DNA from: an uncultured Pontibacter sp.
Lineage (GTDB): Bacteria > Bacteroidota > Bacteroidia > Cytophagales > Hymenobacteraceae
NCBI RefSeq assembly: GCF_947492645.1
Contig: NZ_CANLMZ010000008.1
Span: forward strand, 1 to 64,000
DNA: 64,000 nucleotides
Direction: 5' to 3'
A program made the position numbers and the translations under genes. The notes under the pieces were generated by a model that saw only the letters and a program-made list of their open reading frames with translations, searched no databases and was not told the DNA's origin. Shown piece by piece: positions 19,567-29,399 of this stretch. Each line of letters starts with the position of its first letter. The stretch's first letter is position 1.

Positions 19567-20769
19567 TTAAGCCTGGACGGCAGCGTAATGCTGTATAAAA
19601 TGCTTGTCCGTCTCCAGAATAGTGTGGTAAACTTCTTCGATTCTTTTTAATGTTTCTGTTGTGCTAAACCTTTGCGAGTTTACAAGTCCTTGTTTTACTG
19701 CGAGGTTTAATTCTATTTCAGAAAGGTGCACTACATTATCTAAAACGATGGCTGCATCTGAAGCCCATTGTTTAGCTTGATCTTTATTTGCGGGACGACG
19801 GGGTATGTAATAACCTGCTTTGGCTGCAACTTCTGTCATGGGTGCCTCATTAGTTGTTATAACCGGGCACCCAGAGGCCATTGCCTCTGCAATCGGCCAG
19901 CCAAAACCTTCAGCCAGCGAGGGGAATAAAAGCACTTTTGCCCCAGTATAAGCTAGTTTAACCTGCTCATCTGCTAAACCGACTAACCAATGAATATCCC
20001 TTTTATAAGAAGACTGCTGTTGTAGCGCCAATAATTCCGGTGACGGGTTATGGCCCACCATCAGCAGAGGAACTGCCGAGCTGCTGCTTTCGCGCCAGGC
20101 ATTATAAATTTCCAATACGCCAATTCGGTTCTTATACCATTCATTTCCGCCTACATGTAGTATAAAACCATCTGTTAAATCACATCTGATGTGTTTGCCA
20201 AGTATAGCTCTGGACTCGATTCGGTTTAAAGGAGCAAAATCTCCGTTTAGTCCATTATAAACCACATCTGAGGACACAGCAGCAGTATGCAGCAATTTAT
20301 GTAGTTCCTCACGTGTTTTTTCAGATACAGAAATAAAGTGTTTTCCCTGTGTATATCCCTTTCGTATGTAGGCCTGGTATAGCTTACCGGTCCAGCTTGT
20401 GGGGTTTTCGGGCACGTGCCCAAGTGCTGACAGTTGCGCCAGGAAATCGTGGCAATGTATCACATGCTTTCTTTCTGCTACCAAAGGTACCCATGGCCCT
20501 AAGGCATGATCTGTAAATACAAAAAGGGTGTCTGCACCATAATGCTTTAAACGCTTGCGTACTTCCGCTGGAAATATAATGTACTGGTCGAGGTAGCCAA
20601 GCCATTTTTTTATACTTGCTGGAGCTGGCAATCGGTTTAACCGTGGCTTAGGCGCCCATACTTCTACTTCGTGGCCACTCTCCTTCATTCCCTCAGCCAA
20701 CATTCTGGTAAAGCGCGGCATGCTTTGCGAGCCAAGAAATGTCGGGTGCGAGAAGAATACGATTTTCAT
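19567..20769 (-). CDS. Group 4 glycosyltransferase
   Basis: 400 residues, GT-B fold. It begins 'MKIVFFSHPTFLGSQSMPRF'; 'HVIHCHDFLAQLSALG' is in the N-terminal domain and 'ILHVGGNEWYKNRIGVLEIY' opens the C-terminal domain. The donor-binding E-x7-E motif is 'FPSLAEGFGWPIAEAMASG'. Reaction specificity is unknown. It is 41 bases downstream of the polymerase-like gene and probably in the same operon as the export genes. Confidence 0.9.
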   Translation of the reverse strand: MKIVFFSHPTFLGSQSMPRFTRMLAEGMKESGHEVEVWAPKPRLNRLPAPASIKKWLGYLDQYIIFPAEVRKRLKHYGADTLFVFTDHALGPWVPLVAERKHVIHCHDFLAQLSALGHVPENPTSWTGKLYQAYIRKGYTQGKHFISVSEKTREELHKLLHTAAVSSDVVYNGLNGDFAPLNRIESRAILGKHIRCDLTDGFILHVGGNEWYKNRIGVLEIYNAWRESSSSAVPLLMVGHNPSPELLALQQQSSYKRDIHWLVGLADEQVKLAYTGAKVLLFPSLAEGFGWPIAEAMASGCPVITTNEAPMTEVAAKAGYYIPRRPANKDQAKQWASDAAIVLDNVVHLSEIELNLAVKQGLVNSQRFSTTETLKRIEEVYHTILETDKHFIQHYAAVQA

Positions 20770-20810
20770 GTTTCTTGATTAAAGGTAAACCATTTAGGTA
20801 TCTGTTACTC

Positions 20811-22181
20811 TTACTTGCCAGCTGGTGCCGTTTCGGGAACACGTAAAGCAGCCAGTATTAACCCTACTATGAACGTGCAAAAACCAAGTGATGTAGGCTG
20901 TGCCCATTGCCCCTGCGGAAAAACCATTAAGCCGAAGCTCAGCAACATCCAGGGCAGTATATTACCCAAAGCCATCTTCTGGTAACATGCTATTGCGATT
21001 TTAATTATCAAACCCACACGTAGACAAATTACCGCAATCCCCATAAACGGACCTAGCTCCCCAATAATCCGGGCCCACTCTCCTTCAGCAATCAAATACT
21101 TAAAGCCTCCAGCCAGCAGCATACTGCCAACGTTTGTCCCCATTCCTATTCCAAATCCAAAAAAAGGTTGTTCAGCAGAGTCAGTTAGCGCGCCAACCAT
21201 TCCGCCAAGGTAACGGTCCAGTAAAACGCCTTCTAAGCCGCCCTCTATTTCGTTAGCTGTTTCGAAGCGGTTTGTAAATGCCCCGGTGGCCGTCTGAAAA
21301 AAGCTTGTGCCACTTAATGCAACCAAGGCTAATACAACACATATGCCAGCTCCTATCAACCGTCCCATATACTTGGGGTTCCGGGAAGCTGCCAGGCCGG
21401 CAAAAACAACAGATACCCCAACATGAAAAAATAATGCCCGGCTGATGGAAAAAGGTATTGAAGCCAATAAAGCGATGGTAGCGCCAATAAGTAGTGCCCG
21501 GCTGATACCCTTGGGGTCTATCCAGTAGTAACACACAAAGCTTGCTACAAAAGCAAAGAACATCGTGTTGCCGTTTGTGAATGAAAATGTGCCGGGTGGT
21601 CTGAAATATCCCAGGGCACCGCTAAAGCCTGCTCCCTCCATATCGCCACCTACCCCCCTGTTTACCCACGCAGATTGCGGGCTGAAGAACTGCAACCCGA
21701 TAAGAACCGCCATGGGAATGGAAATCCATAAGGTTATCTTGCCTAGCTTTAAAACATCTTCCTGGTTAAACACCCTGCCAATAACAAATATCAGAGGAAT
21801 TTGAATAATCAAAATTCTGGCACCGTAAATGGCAACAGGAAAACTGCCATGCCCTAACCCTACTGCTGTAAATATGCCTACTAAGCCTATCAACACCATA
21901 CCAGACATGTACACATTCTCTGGGAGTATTCCCTTTTTCCAGGCAGATACAACGAGCCATAAAGCCAACGGATCCCGGATGATAAGCAATGGAGTAGCAA
22001 GTTCAGGTAAAAACCACTTCCTTAAAGCCCCCTCAAAAATCAGCAGAAGAAAATAAACCCATATCCCCTTCCTTAGCAAGCTGTTTGAGTCTGCTAAAGA
22101 AAGATCGTTAAGCTTTTGCAACTGCTGTACATTGTTGGGTTGAGAGCGCTTATCTAAAAGTATGTTATTAAAAGTATGCAT
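20811..22181 (-). CDS. O-antigen ligase / Wzy-like polysaccharide polymerase
   Basis: 456 residues with ten to twelve predicted membrane helices starting near residue 41 ('GIWVYFLLLIFEGALRKWFL'). A large periplasmic loop with 'GGDMEGAGFSGALGYFRPPGTFSFTNGNTMFF' between helices and the later 'FETANEIEGGLEGVLLDR' segment fit the Wzy_C/O-antigen ligase superfamily, whose members show little sequence identity. It most likely polymerises repeat units, together with the Wzc-type co-polymerase further upstream, though a ligase role cannot be excluded. It sits between glycosyltransferase genes. Confidence 0.85.
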   Translation of the reverse strand: MHTFNNILLDKRSQPNNVQQLQKLNDLSLADSNSLLRKGIWVYFLLLIFEGALRKWFLPELATPLLIIRDPLALWLVVSAWKKGILPENVYMSGMVLIGLVGIFTAVGLGHGSFPVAIYGARILIIQIPLIFVIGRVFNQEDVLKLGKITLWISIPMAVLIGLQFFSPQSAWVNRGVGGDMEGAGFSGALGYFRPPGTFSFTNGNTMFFAFVASFVCYYWIDPKGISRALLIGATIALLASIPFSISRALFFHVGVSVVFAGLAASRNPKYMGRLIGAGICVVLALVALSGTSFFQTATGAFTNRFETANEIEGGLEGVLLDRYLGGMVGALTDSAEQPFFGFGIGMGTNVGSMLLAGGFKYLIAEGEWARIIGELGPFMGIAVICLRVGLIIKIAIACYQKMALGNILPWMLLSFGLMVFPQGQWAQPTSLGFCTFIVGLILAALRVPETAPAGK

Positions 22182-22199
22182 GCAGGTAGTAATAAATTG

Positions 22200-23441
22200 C
22201 TACTGATGTTTTAATATAGCTTCTGCCAATTCTCTTCCGTATACTTCCCAGGGCCTGGCTTGTGCAGTAGCCATTGCAGCTTTACCTGCATCAATTACAG
22301 CCTTAGGTTGGTATATAAGCTTTTCGATAGCTGCCTGAAGCGCATTTGCAGATCCCGCCTCCACTAACCATCCATTGTGTTCGCTTTCTATAAAGTCTGG
22401 CCCAGCTGTACGATCTGTTGTTATGACTGGTGTTCCCTGAGACATTGCTTCTGTAATTACAAGCCCAAACCCCTCAAAAAGGGACGGAAAAACCAATACA
22501 TCATGTGCTTTCATAGCATTCAATATTTCTGCGTGCGGCAAACTTTGAATCCATTTATGCTTCGTTAAAGCAAAGTTCAGGGCCGGGCAATTATCATTTA
22601 TTTTATTTCCAATTATTGTCAGCTCAACATAGTCTTTTAAGGCATCCACAGCAGAAAACAACTCTGCTATACCTTTACGCTGGGAGAGACCGCCTACAAA
22701 AAGGAGCTTTAAGCGCCGCCGCATCGAGAAATTGTGATAATCGCGTTTAGTTGCCACAGGCGGAAATCCGTAGGGTATAACTTCGATGGGCGCCAATGCA
22801 CCAGGAAAATCCTTCAGCGTTTCGGCAGTAAACTGACTTGCAACAAAAATCTTGTCTGCCAGCCGTAATTCTTCATCTTTAAACGCATGCTTTAGAGCAG
22901 AATCTTGAAAACTGACGAGCGTAGGCTCCCATTCCGGCTTAAGTATTCGCTCATTTTCCAGAAGCCGCATCGATGCACGCCAATACCCGATTGGCAGATC
23001 ATAATTACATTTTAAGTTAAGTCGTTTTGCTTCCCTAAAAGAGAACTGGGCACCATCTTCGTAGGCATAAACAGCATTTACACGAGCTTTTGAAAGCCGA
23101 TCCAAACGTTTCGCTACCCTTTTATCTAAACTTTGATAAACTGCATCAACACAGAATGCGCCCGTTTCATGTTTAGAGAATGAGTTGATGCCTATTTTAC
23201 CCGCTGCCAGTCTACCCATTTCACGCCAAGGCCAGGTTTTTGTAATTGGTTTGAGAACCGGGTCGAACTGCCTTCTCCGAATCTCTGCAAGTGGACCGAT
23301 GGTAGCGAATCTATCTAATAAACTTCCAGGAAAGGAGGCAATGGAAGTATGAAACTCCGACAAAAGGCCTGCCTGCGCAAATCCTTTGGCGGCTGCTCGA
23401 ACATTTGCATTGCCCGTCGGGTGTGAGAAAACTAACTTCAT
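22200..23441 (-). CDS. Group 4 glycosyltransferase
   Basis: 413 residues. The N-terminal domain starts 'MKLVFSHPTGNANVRAAAKG'. The C-terminal domain has 'LLFVGGLSQRKGIAELFSAV' and the E-x7-E donor motif 'VFPSLFEGFGLVITEAMSQG' followed by 'VITTDRTAGPDFI', all typical for GT4. Only 18 bases separate it from the polymerase-like gene and 3 bases from the glycosyltransferase upstream, so it lies in the middle of a tight operon. The sugar transferred is unknown. Confidence 0.9.
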   Translation of the reverse strand: MKLVFSHPTGNANVRAAAKGFAQAGLLSEFHTSIASFPGSLLDRFATIGPLAEIRRRQFDPVLKPITKTWPWREMGRLAAGKIGINSFSKHETGAFCVDAVYQSLDKRVAKRLDRLSKARVNAVYAYEDGAQFSFREAKRLNLKCNYDLPIGYWRASMRLLENERILKPEWEPTLVSFQDSALKHAFKDEELRLADKIFVASQFTAETLKDFPGALAPIEVIPYGFPPVATKRDYHNFSMRRRLKLLFVGGLSQRKGIAELFSAVDALKDYVELTIIGNKINDNCPALNFALTKHKWIQSLPHAEILNAMKAHDVLVFPSLFEGFGLVITEAMSQGTPVITTDRTAGPDFIESEHNGWLVEAGSANALQAAIEKLIYQPKAVIDAGKAAMATAQARPWEVYGRELAEAILKHQ

Positions 23442-23444
23442 ACT

Positions 23445-24620
23445 TTAAATGGCTACACTTTTGGAAATCAAGATATTGGGCGGAGTTACTTCTTTGATGC
23501 TAAGCGAACAGAGAAACTGCATGGCAACCTTTGAAAGGTCGTTGTTAACTATATTGCAATTGCTTCCATTAAAGCATCTTTCCAGAATCCCTTCTTTATA
23601 TTCAATTATTCCGGCTGGCAGTTTCAGGTCTTTTATTCCTCGCGGAGTCCATGGCCTGGCTACACAGAGAACTGGTAAACCATGTGCATGCATAGCTGCC
23701 ACTACGCCACTTTTCTCTATCTGTGCAAGGGGTGTAGTGGCTATACCATAAGTTGCACTACTTAAAACCTCAGAGATTACTTCCGGAGACTGCTCCCCTA
23801 AAACATCGAACTTTAACCCTACAGCATCACATAGTTCAGTCCATACTTTCTGCTCAGCGCCGCAACGTCCTATAAAAGTCAGCGCAACTTTCTTATCATA
23901 CTTAGCAGCATATTGCATAACTTCCTGTACAAAGCTTTTTACAGGAGCACCTGGCTGAATAGAAGCAAAGAGAACGAGCGAAATTCTTTTTTTACCTCCC
24001 ATACTTTGCTCCCGGGCATGGAGGGAGCCATTGCGCTGCACTACCGGGATGTTAGAAAAAAGAGGTAAATGAGCTGCATTAAAACCTATCTTTTTAAGCT
24101 GAGCCAGATAAAGCTGTGTTTGTGTGTGTATACCACTAGGGTTAAGTTTTAAAATCAGTCCCTTTATAAGCCGCTGCTGCACCAAACCCCATCCAAAGTG
24201 TTTTTTAGGTGCTTCTTTATCCATTCCCACCCAAAGCTCATGAAACATGATGTGCCAGGGCCTTCCATCTCCAATAATAGCCAGTTGAGTGCCTAAACCA
24301 AATGGCAGGCCTTTTCGATGAAATGCAAAGGGCACATACTGCAGACTTATAAAATCTGGGTCGAAGTCTGAGATCCATTCTTTCGCCAGCACAGTTCTTT
24401 CCTTCACCGGTAACTTAGCTGCCAACCTCAATACAGGCACCTCAATTTCATAGTCGAGTTGCGAAGTGGCTAACGACTTATGATGGTGTATGTCGCAGAG
24501 TGCTATTAAAGTAGCCGCATGCCCCTGCCTGATTAACTCCCCTGCCAGCCTTCGGGTATAATCCCCAACACCATCACAGCCTGGTTCTAATGAGCCACAG
24601 ATAAAAGCAATCTTCATCAT
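23445..24620 (-). CDS. Glycosyltransferase, GT-B fold
   Basis: 391 residues. 'MKIAFICGSLEPGCDGVGDYTRRLAGELIRQGH' in outline (residues 2-34) is a typical GT-B donor/acceptor opening. The second domain contains 'LVLFASIQPGAPVKSFVQEV' and 'KKVALTFIGRCG'. The usual E-x7-E motif is weak ('TTPLAQIEKSGVVAAMHAHG'), so activity or family placement is less certain than for its neighbours. It starts 108 bases downstream of the Wzc-type kinase gene and is followed after 3 bases by the next glycosyltransferase. Confidence 0.8.
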   Translation of the reverse strand: MMKIAFICGSLEPGCDGVGDYTRRLAGELIRQGHAATLIALCDIHHHKSLATSQLDYEIEVPVLRLAAKLPVKERTVLAKEWISDFDPDFISLQYVPFAFHRKGLPFGLGTQLAIIGDGRPWHIMFHELWVGMDKEAPKKHFGWGLVQQRLIKGLILKLNPSGIHTQTQLYLAQLKKIGFNAAHLPLFSNIPVVQRNGSLHAREQSMGGKKRISLVLFASIQPGAPVKSFVQEVMQYAAKYDKKVALTFIGRCGAEQKVWTELCDAVGLKFDVLGEQSPEVISEVLSSATYGIATTPLAQIEKSGVVAAMHAHGLPVLCVARPWTPRGIKDLKLPAGIIEYKEGILERCFNGSNCNIVNNDLSKVAMQFLCSLSIKEVTPPNILISKSVAI

Positions 24621-24728
24621 TCTTAACTAGCATTTTATGTACAGGGAAGTATAACCTCTATTGGTTTACCGTTAGCAGCCCCGGCAATTAAACTGAATAT
24701 AGTAAGGCATAAAAGAGGATGCGGCTTG

Positions 24729-27116
24729 TTAAATTTTACTTAGCACACCACTTTTCTTCTTGTTTACATAGCCATATTCGTATCCATACTTCTGTCCATA
24801 CTTGTTTTCAACATCGTTCAGCACGATTGCAGGGCGGCTCAACTCTTTGTTCCTGTAGATCTCATCGATAATACCGATCTGCTTTTTATAAGTATAATTT
24901 CTGCGAACGATATAAATTGTGGAGTCAATAAGCGGACTCAAGCTAAAGGCATCAGCTACCAGCCCTACAGGTGCAGTATCAATGATGATATAATCAAAAC
25001 TTTCCTTCAGTTCGCTGATCAAATGGGTCAGCTTCGAGGACATCATCAGTTCAGCAGGGTCCGGAGGAGTAGGCCCGGCACTAATAACATATAGCCCAAG
25101 CATGTTTTCTACTGGCTTGATAATGTCGGCAATCGGCACATCATCTGAGATCAGGTAATCGGATATGCCTAAAGTATCCTCTGTTATCCCCAGGTCTTTT
25201 GTGAGCTTAGGCTTACGCATGTCCAACTCCAGCAAGATTACTTTTTTACCGGTAAGTACTAAGCTGGCACCTAGGTTGATACTGAAAAACGTTTTACCCT
25301 CGCCTCCCATACTTGATGTGATCAGTATCGTCTTATTATCCCTGTCCACAGCCGCAAACCGAAGCTTTGCCCTTATGTGCCGGATCATTTCCACTACCGG
25401 GGAACGGTTACCTGTTGTTACAACCAGAGTTTCGGCTTCGTCGTTGTGCATGATTTCACCTAAAATTGGTGTGCTTGTTAAGCGCTCAACATCCTGCTGC
25501 GATTGTACTTTTGTATTCAGCAGTTCTTTCAAGAATATTCCACCAAACGGTATGGCTAGCCCTATTAAGGTAAACAGCAGGTAAATTGTGTTTTTGTCGG
25601 GCCTGATTGGGTAACTTGTGGATATTGCCGGATCAACAATTCTTGAGTTCGTAACGTTTGCGGCCAACGACATGGCAGACTCTTCTCTTTTTTGAAGCAG
25701 GTACAGGTAAAGGTTCTGCTTTATGGCTTGCTGACGGTTAATCTCCAGCAGCTCTCTCTCCATAGTTGGCACCTTGTTTATTTTCCTTTGGTATAGCCCT
25801 GAATTAGCTCTTAAGTTATTGCTGGTAATAACCAGGCTGTTTTTGATGTTGCGCAGGTTTTCGGTTATGTTAATCCGAAGGTCCTCCAGCTGCTCGTTTA
25901 TGTTCAGAACCAATGGGTTGTTAGGGAAAGCGTTTCTAAGTATTCGCTCACGCTCTAACTGTAGCTCATTAAATTTAGATATCAAACCTGACAGAGTGGG
26001 GTCTTTGATGGTGAGGGTACTGGGAACCATCCTGTACTGGTTATTATTGTTTTTGATATACTCCTCTATCGATTCTAAAATATCAATCTGTATAGCCCAG
26101 TCTGACAACTTCTCTTCGTACCCGTTTGCCTGGGTTACATACTGCGAAGCCTGAGAACTAACATCGGTTAATTCATTTTTGCGTTTAAACAGCTCCACGT
26201 CTTTCTCCACATCAGATAGCTCCGTAGTTACATACTTTAAACGCTCGTCCAGGAAATCAATCGTGCTTGCAGCCTGCAGATTCTTATCCTCTATGGCCTC
26301 AATATTGTATACCTCTACAAACTTATTAATCAGCTTTTTACCTTTTTCAGGTACTGGATCAATCAAGCTGATCCTTAATATACTTGAGCCTTTGCCTAAA
26401 GAGGAAATATTTATTTTTTGGTTATACTGTTGGGCAACCTTCCTTATATCCTGAAATACAACTTTTATTTTTTTGCCAACAGGAATTTTTGAGGCCGATA
26501 AGCCTGGCGCCCCTACAATTGTGAAGGCTCCATAAGGCCTGTTGATTTGCTGCCCGAATTTATGCTGGGTACGTTTAGCCTGGTCCTCATGCTTGCCAAA
26601 GTTGAAGATAGAACTTTCAGCTTCGGCTTCTTCGAGTTCAAAAGTAGAGCCCGACTTTATGTATATAGAAACAGATTTACCAAAAGCAGCAGAATCGTAT
26701 CTGCTTACAATGACTTTTATGGGAACCTCTTTTCCGTAAATCTCCACATCCTTTACACGCCCCTCTACCATATATTTTATGGATAAGTCTAGTTCTTTTA
26801 CAACCCGCTGCATAAAAGATAAAGAGTACATAACCTCTATCTCATTATTGATGTTTTTAGAAGAATTTATGCCACTTAAACTTCCAAGGGCACCTGCTTC
26901 AAAATCGTTGCTAACATCTTTCAGGAGTATAGTGCTGCTTATACTGTATTGGGGTACTGTGTAGTATAAGCAATAAAAATATGCTCCGGCTACCCCCAGC
27001 ATACCTCCAATCAGGAACAAATACCAGTACTTTAAATACCTGCCCACTAGTTCACCTATATCTTTAGCGTCGGGTTGCTCTGACTTTAACGGAAATAATT
27101 CTCTGTTACTGCTCAT
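24729..27116 (-). CDS. Wzc-type tyrosine kinase and polysaccharide co-polymerase
   Basis: 795 residues. A first membrane helix (about 31-50) and a second (about 512-532) enclose a periplasmic Wzz domain with long coiled coils (about 270-470). The cytoplasmic BY-kinase follows: Walker A 'SSMGGEGKTFFS' near 600, Walker A' 'VILLELDMRKPKL', Walker B 'YIIIDTAPVGLVADA' near 710, and a C-terminal tyrosine cluster (YGQKYGYEYGY, five tyrosines) for autophosphorylation. It controls chain length and export together with the Wza protein encoded 12 bases upstream. Full length, no missing motif. Confidence 0.95.
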   Translation of the reverse strand: MSSNRELFPLKSEQPDAKDIGELVGRYLKYWYLFLIGGMLGVAGAYFYCLYYTVPQYSISSTILLKDVSNDFEAGALGSLSGINSSKNINNEIEVMYSLSFMQRVVKELDLSIKYMVEGRVKDVEIYGKEVPIKVIVSRYDSAAFGKSVSIYIKSGSTFELEEAEAESSIFNFGKHEDQAKRTQHKFGQQINRPYGAFTIVGAPGLSASKIPVGKKIKVVFQDIRKVAQQYNQKINISSLGKGSSILRISLIDPVPEKGKKLINKFVEVYNIEAIEDKNLQAASTIDFLDERLKYVTTELSDVEKDVELFKRKNELTDVSSQASQYVTQANGYEEKLSDWAIQIDILESIEEYIKNNNNQYRMVPSTLTIKDPTLSGLISKFNELQLERERILRNAFPNNPLVLNINEQLEDLRINITENLRNIKNSLVITSNNLRANSGLYQRKINKVPTMERELLEINRQQAIKQNLYLYLLQKREESAMSLAANVTNSRIVDPAISTSYPIRPDKNTIYLLFTLIGLAIPFGGIFLKELLNTKVQSQQDVERLTSTPILGEIMHNDEAETLVVTTGNRSPVVEMIRHIRAKLRFAAVDRDNKTILITSSMGGEGKTFFSINLGASLVLTGKKVILLELDMRKPKLTKDLGITEDTLGISDYLISDDVPIADIIKPVENMLGLYVISAGPTPPDPAELMMSSKLTHLISELKESFDYIIIDTAPVGLVADAFSLSPLIDSTIYIVRRNYTYKKQIGIIDEIYRNKELSRPAIVLNDVENKYGQKYGYEYGYVNKKKSGVLSKI

Positions 27117-27128
27117 ATCAATCTGTAA

Positions 27129-27953
27129 TTAAAGGATCCGTGTCAATAGGAAAGTAGTTACTGAGAACACAGCCGACATAATGGCTACACCAAATTGGAA
27201 GTTGCGCCTTCCTCCGCTAACCTGTACTGCTTTTACCACATCAGGCTCAACGTAGATAATGTCGTTCTGCTGCAGGTAGAAGTATGGTGAGTTAAGGACG
27301 TCTTTGCTGTTCAGGTTAACACGGGTAGTGATGCGTTGGCCGTTTTGCTCCCTCATAAGCAGCACATTCTCTCTTTTGCCATACTCCGTCATGTCGCCGG
27401 CAAGCCCAAGTGCCTCGAATATGTTTATCTTCTCGCTTGGTACTGTGAAAGATGCTGGGCGTTTAACCTCACCGATAACAGTAACTTTAAAGTTCTGGAA
27501 TTTTAAGTATACGATCGGGTCTCTGGCATAACTACTAAGCATTGCTGTTAAAGCTTCTGTAGCTTCCCGCTTGGTTAAACCGGCTAGCTTTATTCTGCCC
27601 AGTACCGGAAATGTGATGTAGCCATCTTTATCTACCAAATAGCCTTCACTCATGGCAGTTGTACCACCATTATTACCACCGGCTGCAGCTGCACCTCCTG
27701 TATTGATTATACCTCTGTTAAACAAGATATTAGACTCAGGGCTTAGGCTGGTAATAGTAATCTCTAAGAGGTCGTTTGACTGAATCTTTGGATCTACTTC
27801 ATTGGTGATGCTCTCTGTATGGGTGGCTTCATCTTCCAGATCACTTAAATAAGTTAAATTTCTGTGAGCACAAGACGATGCTAAAAGTAAGCACAAAAAT
27901 AGAAGGGCTCTTGTCATCATGGTGGTAGTGGATTTTGATGCCGACGAAGGCAT
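27129..27953 (-). CDS. Wza-type outer-membrane polysaccharide export lipoprotein
   Basis: 274 residues from the first ATG; the tandem Met12-Met13 is the more likely start because it directly precedes the signal peptide 'RALLFLCLLLASSC', whose Cys is the lipid attachment site. The Poly_export domain follows ('IQSNDLLEITITSLSPE', 'GYITFPVLGRIKLAGLT') and one SLBB domain ('VTVIGEVKRPASFTVPS', 'NIFEALGLAGDMTEYG'). A C-terminal hydrophobic helix 'FGVAIMSAVFSVTTFLLTRIL' ends the protein. It forms the export channel with the Wzc-type protein. It is the first gene of the main export operon, behind a 416-base AT-rich spacer. Confidence 0.94.
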   Translation of the reverse strand: MPSSASKSTTTMMTRALLFLCLLLASSCAHRNLTYLSDLEDEATHTESITNEVDPKIQSNDLLEITITSLSPESNILFNRGIINTGGAAAAGGNNGGTTAMSEGYLVDKDGYITFPVLGRIKLAGLTKREATEALTAMLSSYARDPIVYLKFQNFKVTVIGEVKRPASFTVPSEKINIFEALGLAGDMTEYGKRENVLLMREQNGQRITTRVNLNSKDVLNSPYFYLQQNDIIYVEPDVVKAVQVSGGRRNFQFGVAIMSAVFSVTTFLLTRIL

Positions 27954-28369
27954 CCTGGAACTTAATAAATAATCATATTAGTTATCACAAAAATACTATA
28001 CGTAAATTTATCCGTTCAGGCTACGATAAATAAATAAAAATTTAATACTTGATTATTTATAATACATGAAACAATGTATAGAGATGATACTATAAAGACC
28101 GTCTTTATTAAATTAATACTAATCAATAAATAGTTTTATAAACGTGATTTATAGTATGTTATATCTTTTTAACAAAGCCATACTTTACCGCTTATATCTT
28201 ATGTTATAGTATAATTTAAAGAAACTCTTATTGGGGAAAATTAAAAGAAGCTAAAGAATTAAACGCGCTTGCTTAAGGGCATCACCAACTATAGAAGTGT
28301 ATTTTACCTATCGTAACAGCTTAATATAGCATAGACTCGTGTTATAACCACGGCAGCATTACACAAGAC
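27954..28369. promoter_or_regulatory. AT-rich control region upstream of the export operon
   Basis: 416 bases without a gene, very AT-rich, between the last gene of the upstream unit (28370) and wza. It contains a perfect inverted repeat TAAAGAC-C-GTCTTTA at 28093-28107, a possible regulator site. The position and length suggest the main promoter of the wza-wzc operon. No clear minus-7/minus-33 pair could be fixed by eye. Confidence 0.5.
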
Positions 28370-29359
28370 TTAAGCTAAGCTTTTTTTGCTTTTATCTTTT
28401 AGCATCCTGATTTTTAAAGCATTATCAACTCCTACCAGAGCAGATACGATTTTAAAGGCTTTACTTCCATAGGCTGTTGGGGAACTGTACCCTAACTGGC
28501 GGATTTGTTTTTTGCAATCCTGAAGCAGGTCCGGGTAATTAGGGTATGAGTTACAGTAATATACGCTTAATGCCTGCCTGCTCAGCTTATTTGCCGCGTC
28601 CTGTTTTAACGTAGATTGAAAGGTTTTTACATAGCATTTATAGGAGTATAACCAACTTTCATAAACGCCTTTAGATGTAAAACGCTTGCTAACGCTCATG
28701 GGCACATCCCTTCTATAATAGAAAACCGCGCCTGAGCAAAACTTAATACCTTCAGAGTGTAGTATAACTCTTGAAAAGTACTCTCCATCGTTATTTATAA
28801 GCACTTTTTCATCCCAACCATGCGTGCGCTCGACTAATTTTCTGGGCAGCAGCCACATACCGGTAGTATAATACTTGCCAAAGTGGCTAAACATCTCTCT
28901 GAAATACTCTTCTACCTCCAGGTTTCTGTAATAAAAATCAAACTCCTGCTCAAGGCCTTTTTTGTCATCAACAATAAAACCCATGGTGCCACTGTACACG
29001 TAGCTGTCCCCGTGAGTTAAATAAGCGTCAACCTGTTGCTTTAACTTGTCTTTATCCAGTATGTCATCAGCATCTAAAAACTGAAACAGTTCGCCAGACG
29101 CCTTGGCCATGCCAAAGTTTCGGGCATAGCAAGGGCCACTATTAGGTATGTTAAAATACTTAATGCGTTTATCATCAAAGCTTTTTACTATTTCTTCTGA
29201 CTTGTCTTTACTGCCATCGTTTACAACAATAATCTCTAAAGATGCATAGGTCTGATCTAAACAACTTTTTATGGTATCAGAAATATACTTTTCTGAGTTA
29301 TACAACGGCACAATGATAGAAACTAAAGGAGACATAATGCTACTTTTGAGGTTAAACAA
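28370..29359 (-). CDS. Family 2 glycosyltransferase
   Basis: 329 residues from the first ATG; a start at 29335 (MSPLVSIIVPLYNSEKY) fits the family better. The GT-A domain has 'IIVVNDGSKDKSEEI', the metal site DADD in 'FQFLDADDILDK' and the 'GWDEKVLINNDGEYFSRVI' acceptor region. The C-terminal 90 residues are helical and not recognised. It lies last in the minus-strand unit 28370-34384 and 41 bases after a GT4 gene. Confidence 0.9.
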   Translation of the reverse strand: MFNLKSSIMSPLVSIIVPLYNSEKYISDTIKSCLDQTYASLEIIVVNDGSKDKSEEIVKSFDDKRIKYFNIPNSGPCYARNFGMAKASGELFQFLDADDILDKDKLKQQVDAYLTHGDSYVYSGTMGFIVDDKKGLEQEFDFYYRNLEVEEYFREMFSHFGKYYTTGMWLLPRKLVERTHGWDEKVLINNDGEYFSRVILHSEGIKFCSGAVFYYRRDVPMSVSKRFTSKGVYESWLYSYKCYVKTFQSTLKQDAANKLSRQALSVYYCNSYPNYPDLLQDCKKQIRQLGYSSPTAYGSKAFKIVSALVGVDNALKIRMLKDKSKKSLA

Positions 29360-29399
29360 CTTTCCATTTCAAACTATGATTCAGGCGCTTACAGATTAG

